Shown: positions 23,551 through 34,900 of the stretch, in pieces
Numbering within the stretch: the first letter of the stretch is position 1
Layout of the letters: every line of letters starts with the position of its first letter
Origin: Parapristionchus giblindavisi
Lineage: Eukaryota > Nematoda > Chromadorea > Rhabditida > Diplogasteridae
Direction: 5' to 3'
Assembly: GCA_943737045.1 (NCBI GenBank)
Contig: CALSFV010000472.1
Location: forward strand, 45,552-109,551
DNA: 64,000 nt
Program-made: the position numbers and the translations under genes
The notes under the pieces: generated by a model
The model's database searches: none
The model's input: the letters and a program-made list of their open reading frames with translations, nothing else
Told to the model about the DNA's origin: nothing

Positions 23551-26500
23551 ATGCGAGAAAGTCTCTTATACCTTGTCCTCTCCGCTCTTCTAGCTGCCAC
23601 TGCTGCTGATTTCTCCTGTAGTCAGGCACCCGATGAAGGTAACCTTAAGACTTAATGAACTAAGTCAGTCAATGCTAAATCCGATTTCGTAGATATCGAG
23701 AAAGCGTGTGAAATGATGCAGGAATGGGATGCAACAGCGAGAAAGGAGATCAGAAAGAGACAGGTAATCAATAAACTCATCTCAAAATGATCTACTCTTC
23801 GCAAAATCAGTATTACTAATCTAATCATAATCATTTAAGCTCTTTGGATTCGGAGGTGGTGTGAACACTGGAGGTGGACCTCAAGGATGTAGAAATCTAC
23901 AGTGTTTCTGTCAAATGATCGGAGTGAGTCATCTTCAATATTAATGAATGATCTCTATTGATAATGAACCTTCTTTGATGAACGAATGTATCAGTTTAGC
24001 TGATACTTCAATGAAAATCAATCTATACTTCATTCATTTTTTATGTGACAAAAGTGGTTTCATTTGAACCGTCTTCGTTCTTGTTTATTCACTTATTTCA
24101 TATAGTGGGCTGTTTGATTTTTGAACGCGGTTTTTGTCAGAAAAATACTTAGCGTGACATCTTTTAATCATTTGACTGGCACCGAGCAGTATCTTAAAGA
24201 TCTTGATGACCCCATAGTAATTGTCCTAATCAGTAAAGATAGGATACTCTCCCTCTCTTTATTCTCTCCCTCTGCCTCTCCCTCTGCTTCTTGCAAAGTA
24301 ATTAGTCCATGATGTACTATTGTGTTACTCAGTAGTAGGGTCTATTACTCGAATGTAGGTGATAAGAGTACATGATAGGAGAAAGAGCTTATGTGAGGAG
24401 ATGACCTCAAGAGTAGATCAAGAGGAAGAGTGACCAAGAGTTCTTTTATTCTCAGACAAGGTCAATCCATTTAAGTCCTACAACAAATACATTTCTTCAT
24501 TATTCGACCACACCTTAACATTCCTGAAAACACTTAAACCTTTCTCATAAAATGAGCTATTGAACTCATTCCAGATACTGTGAGTCATACATTTTATCAC
24601 TCGAGGTTCTTATATCTCTTTAAAGTGCTTAATAGTAGTATTGAGAGTGATATCACTTGGTTAATTATACCTTTGCCCAATTGGTCTTCGTCTCTATATA
24701 ACAGAATTCTTCCCTCTTCACTACAGTGTTTGTTACTCATCAAAATGCTTCTTTTCCTTCTTTGAATGTTGTAATAGTGTTTATCAGAAAAGAGAAAGAG
24801 CAACAGTGTTCCACTGCTTAAATCAGAGATAAACAGCTACAATTTATTTCAATCATTCTTACTACATGTTGAGATGGAAACTTTCTATCTTTACTACCAC
24901 CCAAACCGGGTGAGAAACTCCCATTAAAGAGTATATAACGAAGGATCAAAGATCATTTTTCCAGAATCGACAAGGATGTGGAAATAAATCCTATCGACGA
25001 GAGTATCGAATGTTATCAGATGGTGAAAGACAACGATTCCATAATGCACTCAATGTATTGAAACGTAATGGAGAATATGATAGAATCAGTATCATGCATA
25101 GACAGGTACTGTAGACTGATTCTATTGATTTATAGTTACCGTATTCTATTTTCCAGGTGGGAACATCGTCTGGAGCTCACTCCGGTCCTGGTTTCTTGCC
25201 TTGGCATAGAGAATACATGAAGAGGTTTGATCTTTGATCTTTGAAATGGTTCTTTTATGTGTGTTTCAGAATGGAATTGGCTCTTCGTGCAGTAGATCCT
25301 TCAATATCTCTTCCATATTGGGATTCTGTCCTTGAATCTTATCTCCCTGATCCTAGAGATTCTATTATGTTCAGTGCTCCTTTCATGGGAGATACTGATG
25401 CTTCTGGACAGGTACACCAAAGATCAAAGATCAATATATCATCACATTTTTTGTGCAACACATACTATCATGGTTAGCAGTATACGATTGGTTATCGTTG
25501 CTGTTATCGAGAAATATCCGAGAATGTTACAAATATTATCGTATAGGAGAAAACGTTAAATAAGTAAATAACATGAATGATTGATTCTTTCAGGTTGTAT
25601 TCGGTGCATTTGCTAATTTCCGTACATTGGAAGGTAGACCAACTGTTGTGAGAAGATTAGGAGCTGAAGGAAGAATGTTCACGTAAATATTTTTTATTAC
25701 TATATGTGCTATACACTCATTCTGAACTTTTACCAACTTCACAAAAATTTGTAAGGAAATTTTAAAAATCCTACATTGGCAATCGATTCAATTGTCAGAA
25801 AAATAATGATAATTTGATCACAATTTATTTATAACTCTTATGAAAATAATATTCAGCGAAGCAAATATCAATGCTGTCTACGCTCAAAATGCCATTCAGA
25901 ATATTCTCGCTTATACTGCTCCTCAAGGAGGTAATCAATCAATAATCAATGAATAAAGAATCAATCAATAATTGACATCAGGTTGTCCATTCCCTACAAA
26001 CTTCCAAGCTCTTGAATACACTCACTCATCTGTGCATCTATTCATTGGTGGTGATATGAAGGTATAATGTTAAATTATTCTAATGATCAATGTTGATCTT
26101 TGATCTTTGTAGCCTCCAACAACATCAGCCAATGATCCTATCTTCTTCCTTCATCATTGCTTCGTTGATTTCATTTGGGAACAATGGAGACAAATGAGAC
26201 AAAGTAGAGCTCAAAGAGAAACTGTATGATAATCTATCTATCTATTGATTACTACTCCAATACTCAGATCTCTAATCTTTACTAGTTTTCATATATTGTT
26301 CTTCATATTATCCAATTTATGTGATACAGTACTTACTTCTTCAGGCCTATCCCCCTGATGTCGGAACTTGTTCCAACTCTCAACACTTCTCATATGCCAA
26401 TATGCGTCCATGGAACATGATCAACAGAGAAGGTATAATACTGTAGTATCACATTGATCATGAACTGACTTTCTAGGTATCGCCAATTACTACACTGACA

Positions 26501-27711
26501 ATCTATACTCGTATGCTCCTCGTCCTACATGTTCTGGAGGAAATCGTAATTGTGGATCACCATATCTGTTCTGTGATCCAAGAGGAAATCCTCATTGTGT
26601 TGCCAAGATTAAGGTAATCGATATTACAGTCAATCAATACTGTAATCAATCAATATCGTAATAAATCAATATCGTAATAAATCAATACGGTATAATTGTA
26701 GATGGGTGGGCGTTGCAATGGTTTCGAAGGATTGGATGCATGTTGGGGAGGAGTCTGCACGGGTGGATTCTGTCGTCCTGGAGGATTCACTGGGGTATGG
26801 CAGATTATCGATTGATTCATCATACCAACAGATGAATATTCGATTGTTTCAGGCACAATCAACTTTCGGAACAACGCGTGCTCAGACTGCCACTACTCTT
26901 CGTATTACCACTCCGTTCCCTACAACTCGGTAAGGGTTATCAAACAGTAGATCAGTCATTCAAAATGGGAATATCAATTGATTATTGATTGATTTCAGTG
27001 GTCAAACACTTGCGCAGACCACTCGACAACAAACAAATGGACAAACAACTCGTCAACTTACTACTCAAGGCAGAACTCAAACTACTCGATTCCCTGTCAC
27101 AGCTACAGTATCCACGGGAACAACTTCGGTATATTGGTTACTGTAGATTTGATGGATGAATGATCATGATATGATTATAATCTCTCTTAATCTACAGGGT
27201 GCAGTCGATGCCAATTGTTTCAACGATGATCCTTGTTGTGAGCCATGGTCAAGAACTGGAGAGTGCAGAACTAACGCTGTATCCATTTTACATTTTAAAT
27301 TGTCACCTTTTAATAATTTTAAAAATATATATATTTAAATATTATAATTCAGGCCTACATGTCTCGATACTGTAGACGTTCATGCCACTATTGCTCTAAT
27401 CCATTTGATGGACAAAATGGTATGATATAATCTTTTGTCAAATTCCCGCTTATAAGACAGTAATGAGTTGATGTGCAGGTTGTATTGATCGTCATTCATC
27501 TTGTGTTATATGGCGTAATCAGGGATATTGTACTCGTCGTCGTCAATGGATGAGTGAGAACTGTCAGAGGTACGGTAGTCAGGGACGAAGAGGGACATTT
27601 GAATTTGAATGATTAATGATTTTGGAAATATCGATTTAATTTAGATCATGCGGTATGTGTAATCAATCGAAACAACAATTGTGTCAGGCATCAGTCCGTC
27701 GTCGTTTGTAA
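23551..27711 (+). CDS. Secreted tyrosinase with two ShKT domains
   Basis: A type-3 copper oxidase of the nematode tyr family, which oxidises phenols in the secretory pathway or cuticle. Nineteen exons (23551-23638, 23693-23763, 23840-23923, 24965-25105, 25157-25224, 25270-25411, 25594-25682, 25857-25930, 25982-26061, 26113-26223, 26345-26432, 26477-26613, 26702-26794, 26853-26929, 26999-27128, 27198-27278, 27353-27419, 27479-27569, 27645-27711) give 592 residues. A signal peptide ([14 protein letters not shown]) opens the protein. CuA histidines lie in SIMHRQ and [19 protein letters not shown]; CuB is formed by HSSVH and [13 protein letters not shown] Cys-rich segment, a Thr/Gln-rich linker (likely O-glycosylated) and two six-Cys ShKT modules (CFNDDPCC...CHYC and CIDRHSSC...CGMC) follow. 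Start chosen for the signal peptide and the preceding TTTAAG acceptor. Intron 23924-24964 shows nothing recognisable. Confidence 0.93.
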
Positions 27712-29328
27712 GATAATATATATTGATTTGTGTCTAATTGACGGATACAATCAACCGATTCACAATTGTATTCATTACTTTCTCTCTGTTATTATCGATC
27801 GGTCTCATGTCTACAGTATCCTTATATATTCCCTTAAGTAGTCGTGGTAGGACACATTAGCAATGATTTCTCATGCAATATTACGGTAACAAAATTTTAA
27901 TCGATCAGTAGCATTTTCGTGTTATGAAATCTACTATGTAGATATTGTATCTCATATTTTTGATTATATTTGTAAAAATTAGACACTAGATTGAAATATT
28001 GAAAACGGGAATTGAATCGCTTTATAGCGACGATAAGAGATTATTCTCATATCGATTAATAAAATTTTAAATATATCCATTATACTTTCACTTACTTTCA
28101 TTAATTGTAATGTTCAAATATCGCGAAAAGATCTGAAGATAAGAATCGTCTTTTACCCAGTCTTTTCTCCTTAATCTTCTTCTTTTGACGTCTTTTGATC
28201 GATACATCACTGCCTATAGATTATCCAACTCTTATACAGTACCTCATAGTCTAAACAATGGCCTAATGACTCCCAATTATGGAAACTATTAATTATATTG
28301 ATTTTCTTACCTTCCATAGCTTTTGAGTCTTCATGTCTTCTCTTGGACTTTATTCCCATATTATATTGATCTTTCGATTGTAAATATCCCTTATTAGGAA
28401 TAGATACAGTGCATTATCTTTATATTCTTTATATATTCTATTTGACAATGAAGAATATATTATACTTATTCTTTACAATACACAGTAAACATAATAAGAT
28501 CATACGATACAAATATGTTTAAACTTCCATAATCTTCATATTCTTCTGCTTGTATTACGTCTATCGTGCGACTATTCTTCTTTATTCTCCTTCCATCAAA
28601 CGAAAGTTGAATCCATTCCTTGAATACATTGGAACATAATGAGCTCTACTTCCATCTCGTCACACAGGATCATCTACTGATTAATATTGCAAAGACTTCA
28701 TCGCTTCTTTTATTATTTCGGACAAGTTTCGAATTCGGAGATAGTCTTGAATAGAAGACAATCTCTCAGATGATAATGAATAAAATTAAAAATAAGAAGA
28801 TTCCCCGATTTTAACCCTCTGCATGTCAAAATCATGAATCTGATAAAAATGTATTATATTAAATTGAGTGTTTTAAAAGTGAGCTCACTTGAAAAGTTTC
28901 GCAAACAAACTGTGAAGACAGAAAGACAGCGAAAGATATTCCACGTACCGCACACTATTTGTTTTATGCTAATTCAGCTTATTACAAAAATAAATGTGGT
29001 CAAGACAAGTTACGAGCACCTTGTTAGTAATCCGCTGTTCTACCATTACGCTAAAGGATTGATGAGTGATTTCTCTAACTTTTTTGGATATCACTTTAAC
29101 TTGCATATGGGAGATGTACACGATGAACATTCACGGGTCTCCATCTTTAAATTTGAAATGCATAAAAAATAATAATTTGATTAATTCATTGTGACTATCT
29201 TAAATTGATTATCTTAAATTAAATATAATTTACATAAATTCTGTATGCTTTCTTCTTCATTCACTTTCATTCCATTTTATATTTTTGTTTAGCTCGGAAA
29301 CGGTCGTTTCTTCTCTTTTGAAGCAACG
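27712..29328. other. Intergenic: tyrosinase 3' UTR and CPEB upstream region
   Basis: AATAAA at 28058-28063 is the best candidate for the tyrosinase 3' end. A degenerate tRNA-related element occupies about 28881-29170. No other gene was found. Confidence 0.6.
28881..29170 (-). repeat. Degenerate copy of the second tRNA-core element family
   Basis: It shares blocks in order with 39322-39658: a GACAG start region, a stretch similar to CACACTATTTGTTTTATG, a reverse D-arm-like CTACCATTACGCTA and the end CACGGGTCTCCATCTTTAAA. The 112-codon open frame across it (28834-29172) is therefore repeat-derived. Confidence 0.65.
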
Positions 29329-31616
29329 ATGGGATCGAGAAACAATTTCAATCTCAACGATGACAATTTCTGGACTAAAGCATTCGGGTATCATTATATA
29401 TTCATTTGTTATCTTATCCATCGTTGTATCACATGAATTGATCGTTATTAAATATATCTTCTTTAAGATTATGCAATATCTCGGATGATGAAGAAGACAT
29501 AGAGGAAAGTGAAGAAATAGAAAAAGAAGAAAAAGTAGAAGAACGAAAGAAATTGAATCTTATCAAAAAAGAGGATAAGAAAAGAATAGAAAATGAAGAT
29601 GGAGGAGGAGATAAAGAAGAGAATAATATTGTCAATCAATATATTCCTCTTGATCATTGGGATGCAGTTGAGGATGAAATAGATCTTGATAGGTATCATA
29701 TCGATTATCATCTACCGTAATCATCTTCCCTTTAGGACAATATCTGAAGAAGAAGAAGAAGAAGATGTTATCTCTGATCCTCATACTGCATCTACTCCAT
29801 CTGGAGATATTGATACTGAGTCAAGGTACTGTAGTTATCGTGTCAGACTCCTCCCCTTTCTATAACTCCGCCCCTTTTGTAGATCTTGGGGAGATCCTAC
29901 AGAGAGAGATAATCTGCCTAATGATTTACACATGAATAACGCACTTCAACATTATCCGGTGGGATTATTTAATCATTTCACTAAATATTGATTGATTATC
30001 GATTATTTTATAGATTGTTGATGAGAAATATATGGAGTATTATGAGTTTCTATCTGATGGATTCAATAAACTTCTTGATGATATCGATTCTAAAAGTATA
30101 AATTGTATTTATCGATTGATTATAATCAATATTTTAGAAGTAAATCTTCCTGATTATCTAAAAGGTAACGGTGAGAATAAATGTTTTGTTGTTAATAAAG
30201 AAGATGAACAAGAAAGGTAAACGATATTATTGAATATCAATCGATAATCAATCAATAATAGACCAATTAATTCTCAATCGATTCATGATCATCACTCATT
30301 TGAATGTGGAGAGAAAAGTGTAGTAGAATGCACTGCACTTAATCCTAAGTAAGAAGTTTAACTTAGTGATACTTATGACTTAAAATATATTTAGGTTGTA
30401 TCATCAATACAATCCTGGACCCGAGATTTATTCGAGGAAGGTACCGTACTCCCTGAATACTTCTCAATCAATCAATTCTCAGGTTTTCGTTGGAGGACTA
30501 CCAGTAGATGCTGAAGAGGATGAACTTCTCTATACATTCTCTCAATTTGGACCACTTTCAATCGATTGGCCGAATAAAAATCAGATAGATGTATGGATCT
30601 ATTGATTGATTATTTAATCTTTATTCTTTGATTGAAGATTTTATGATTGAAGTGATTGAAATGATTATTGATTGATAATTCAGGGATGTTATGATAAGGG
30701 AACTTCATTTCCACCAAAAGGATATGTATTTTTGATATTTATATATGAGACAAGGTAAATATGAAAGAAAACGTCAAAGATCAAAGATCAATTATTTTTC
30801 AGTGTTAGGAAGCTCGTTGATGCTTGTTATACAGAAGATGAGAAACTTTTCTTTTGTATTTCATCTTTAATGAGTCCAAAGAAACTTGTACAGGTGAATG
30901 AGATTAGAGATCAAAGATCAAATATCAGAGAAATATTTTGTAGATTCGTCCATGGAAATTAGCAGATGCAGATTATATCGTAGATATTAATATGCCTATT
31001 AATCCTCGTCATGTTATATTTGTGGGTGGAGTTCCACGTCCAATTCGTGCTATTGAACTTGCTCATATTATGGATAAGTAAGCTCCGCCCCTTTTGGACT
31101 CCGCCCTCCTAACCATATACATTTATAGACAATATGGTGCTGTTGTATGTGCTGGTATTGATACAGATCTCGAATATAAATATCCTAAAGGTGAGTGGGC
31201 GGAGTCTAATCCATAAACTACAGTAGTGCCATCTTATAGGAGCAGGTCGAGTTGCATTCAGTAATGAATGTTCTTTCATTCGTGCAATAACTGATCGATA
31301 TGTTCAATTGAATCATGGAGAGGTTATCATCATTTACTAATTGTTAAACTCCGCCCATTTCATAGTTTCAGAAAGTTAGAGTTGAAATGAAACCGTATGT
31401 ATTGGATGATCAACCATGTGATGAATGTGATGGATTCACTCCAAGGTCACCATGACTCCTCCCACTTTATCAATCTAAGCTCCACCCCTTTTCAGACACG
31501 CCCCTTTCTTCTGTCCACATCTTGATTGTCAACAATATTATTGTGAGAATTGTTGGACAAAGTTACATTCACATCCATTGAGAGAACATCATAAACCATT
31601 AGTGAAAGAAGCATAA
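29329..31616 (+). CDS. CPEB-family RNA-binding translational regulator
   Basis: CPEB proteins bind U-rich 3' UTR elements and control polyadenylation and translation, often in the germline. Sixteen exons (29329-29387, 29468-29692, 29736-29825, 29883-29958, 30014-30095, 30138-30216, 30262-30348, 30395-30440, 30483-30590, 30684-30754, 30803-30893, 30944-31077, 31129-31190, 31240-31322, 31372-31445, 31496-31616) give 495 residues. The N-terminal part is very acidic (DDEEDIEESEEIEKEE). RRM1 starts about residue 249 with VFVGGLP and KGYVFLIF; RRM2 starts near 362 with VIFVGGVPRPI. The ZZ zinc finger (CDEC, FFCPHLDC, CENC, then HSHPLREHH) closes the protein. The frame stays open upstream of the ATG to a TTTAG acceptor at 29292, so an extra 5' exon is possible; otherwise that acceptor would receive a spliced leader. 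Which of the nematode paralogues it matches is unclear. Several introns contain CCGCCC motifs. Confidence 0.92.
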
Positions 31617-31623
31617 TGAGGAG

Positions 31624-31674
31624 ATGACTCCGCCCACTTTATGACTCCGCCCACTTTATGACTCCGCCCACTTT
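31624..31674. repeat. Three 17-bp direct repeats after the CPEB stop codon
   Basis: Three exact copies of ATGACTCCGCCCACTTT start 8 nt after the TAA, so they lie in the 3' UTR. The CTCCGCCC core also occurs in several introns of the same gene. Confidence 0.95.
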
Positions 31675-31727
31675 ACTTTATGAATCTCTCCCTTCTTATA
31701 ATATTCTTACTCTGTCCAGATATAATT

Positions 31728-31733
31728 AATAAA
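31728..31733 (+). terminator. Candidate polyadenylation signal of the CPEB gene
   Basis: AATAAA 112 nt after the CPEB stop codon, a normal nematode 3' UTR length. Confidence 0.6.
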
Positions 31734-31804
31734 ATAATTTAGTTGTTTCTTTCGTTTGCTTGCAATTAACATAAAACATAATTCATTTTTAAACAAACAT
31801 AAAA

Positions 31805-31810
31805 TTTATT
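31805..31810 (-). terminator. Candidate polyadenylation signal of the RhoGEF gene
   Basis: AATAAA on the minus strand, 129 nt past the RhoGEF stop codon at 31939-31941. The signals of the two convergent genes are only about 75 bp apart. Confidence 0.55.
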
Positions 31811-31938
31811 CAAATTGTTCACATTTTTCACAAATCGAATCAATTTCGAATGTTAACCGTAATATTATCGAATATAATTCATTCCTAGTAGTTTGTACAA
31901 TAGATAATCTAATACTAATCTATATCATTAGTCAAGTT

Positions 31939-34900
31939 CTATGAACTTTTCCAGAATAATAAATGATTGATCGAATCTAATGAACCATCTTGAGTCTTTC
32001 CAGTTGAATCATCTAATCCTTCTCCACAGGCCACAATCAATGTCTGAATGGAATGAGATGTTTAGTTTAATTATAATATTGTATTGATCGCAGATAAAAA
32101 GATATGAACTACATACCTGTGGTGTTTGTTGTCTTGATACACTCAATGAACATCTTCCTTTTCTTCTCAATGAAATTCCTATTGGAATTGGAAGAAGAAG
32201 TCGACAGGGTCCTGCATTCCCGACACCACATACTGTAATGATCATTACCGTACTCAATGATATCTCGAAGATACAGTATATTCGATTATAAGATACAGTA
32301 TACCTGTGAGAGTTGGTTGTTGTTGTGTCTTCAAAAGAGCAATGGGAGTGTGTAGTGCAAAGCCGGCCGACGTTCCTAAGATTTCCTTAGTTTCTTAATC
32401 TACCGTAATCTACCCGCAGTACTCACCAATCCATAAACGATTATCAGCTGTGATCAATGAAGAAACACGAAGACATCCCATCTTATGCTCACGAATTATA
32501 TCATCACGACCTAGATATTTTATTATTTTTGAATAAAATATTTAATATATACTGACCGGTGAACAATGTTTGTATAGTATTGGCAATGGAGAAATGAGAT
32601 ATCCTTTCCAATGTAAATGCATCGACTACATGAATTGTTGTCGATTTAGCTGCTGCCACGAATATGAATGAACCTTAAATGGAATGAATGAATGAATGAA
32701 TGAATGAATGAATGAATGAATGAATGAATGAATGAATGAATGAATGAATGAATGAATGAATGAATGAATGAATGAATGAATGAATGAATGAATGAATGAA
32801 TGAATGAATGAATGAATGAATGAATGAATGAATGAATGAATGAATGAATGAATGAATGAATGAATGAATGAATGAATGAATGAATGAATGAATGAATGAA
32901 TGAATGAATGAATGAATGAATGAATGAATGAATGAATGAATGAATGAATGAATGAATGAATGAATGAATGAATGAATGAATGAATGAATGAATGAATGAA
33001 TGAATGAATGAATGAATGAATGAATGAATGAATGAATGAATGAATGAATGAATGAATGAATGAATGAATGAATGAATGAATGAATGAATGAATGAATGAA
33101 TGAATGAATGAATGAATGAATGAATGAATGAATGAATGAATGAATGAATGAATGAATGAATGAATGAATGAATGAATGAATGAATGAATGAATGAATGAA
33201 TGAATGAATGAATGAATGAATGAATGAATGAATGAATGAATGAATGAATGAATGGATGATTAGATGAAGAATGGATACCATATACACAGAGATGTTGTAG
33301 TACATGTTCTTTAGGTGTTCTTATATTAGATGATGATGATGAAGTAGATGCAATAGATCCAGGACAAGGAGGAGGTGGAGATACTTGAACAATACCTCCA
33401 CTTGATCCAATTAATGATAATGATCTCTGATAATCATTATTCATCTTTAGTAATCATTATGGTGCTACCGTACCTCGAGTGCGTAGGTATTAATATTAAT
33501 CAGAATGAGATTTGCACCACTGACTACTGCCAATTTCTTTCCCACCATATTCATTGCTCTAGCTGATTCAGAGAATTCAACAGGAATCGGAGTTGGACGA
33601 TCAAGATCCCATCCACTCTCTATAACTGATGACGTCATCAAGATTAATCTTTGATCTTTGATCTCTAACCTTGATTTGGTCTGAAGACTAAAATCCTCAC
33701 TTCCGATTGTTTTGATACAGAAACGAAAACACTGAAATATTGATTGATTGAATATGATTATTGATTTATGATCTACCAATTATTAGTATATGTGATAGCA
33801 TCAACTGGTAGATTCAATCGAGCTACTCTTTCTCTCGGACGAGTACGAACTCTTTCTGTTGAATTCAATACGAATACTCTGAAAATGATCTTCCATTTTT
33901 GATCTTTGATCTTTGAACTCACTCTCCATCATCGTTTCCAATCCATACCGTAGTCTGTCCTCCACCTACAGTACTCTCGTCATCTGAAGAATCAGATGAA
34001 GCACTTTCTGAAAAGAATTTATTGATTGATTATGAAATCGATAAAATAAGTCACACCAGATGGTAGATCAACGATAAGTGAGTCTTTTGTTGAGATTCGA
34101 TCCAATCGATTAGATCGACGCTTTCGTGTTTTTCTGTAAACAAGATATCATCGATCAATGACAAAAGTTCAGAGATCAAAGATCAAAGATCAAAATGAAC
34201 TGACGATGGAGGTGGTACAGTACAAACTGCAGTCACTGCAGCATTTCCGATACCTGCACAACTCTCAATGGAAGGTTCTCCACCTTCTAATGAAATAACA
34301 GCCACCTGAATACATCATAGATCAAAGATCAAAGATCAAAGATCAAAGATCATAAGTACATTACCTGTCCTTGGAAACGATCAGAAGTACAAGCCCATAC
34401 AAAGGGAGCACAGTCGGATCTCTTCCCAGGAACAACAGCTGCAGCACAAAACTAGAAACGAATTGGTTGAGATCAAAGATCAAAGATCAGAAAAAGATTT
34501 TACATGGAGTCCAGGACGTGTTTGATGGGCGACGATACTCTTGAGAAGATATTGAGATGTGTCCAGTCGTTGATTCACTAGAAAGAGAAGATCAAAGATC
34601 AAAGATCAAAGATGAAATAAGATTTACGTAGTGCGGCTTTGGCCTCTCTGAATGAACTCTCCCATATGGCTCGTTTCTCAGCATTTCCGAATTCAATCGG
34701 TACTACTTCAGCTCCCGAACTGGAAATAATCAAATTGTATTTTAATGAAACATTTTAAAAAATGATGGAAAGAGTAGGGCTGAATACATACTTGGTGAGA
34801 ATAGAAAGAACAACGGTAGTCAAATCTGGATTAGTCAATAATTGTTCATTGAGAGATCGAAGACGTTCATTCTTCTCTGTTTCCATCTCAGAAAGAACAT

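Noticed and set aside
28834..29172. 112-residue plus-strand frame
   Set aside because: It overlies a decayed tRNA-core repeat related to 39322-39658 and has no splice partners.
32626..33444. 272-residue minus-strand frame with Phe-Ile-His-Ser repeats
   Set aside because: It is the read-through of a RhoGEF exon into a (TGAA)n intron; splice sites on both sides rejoin the conserved frame.
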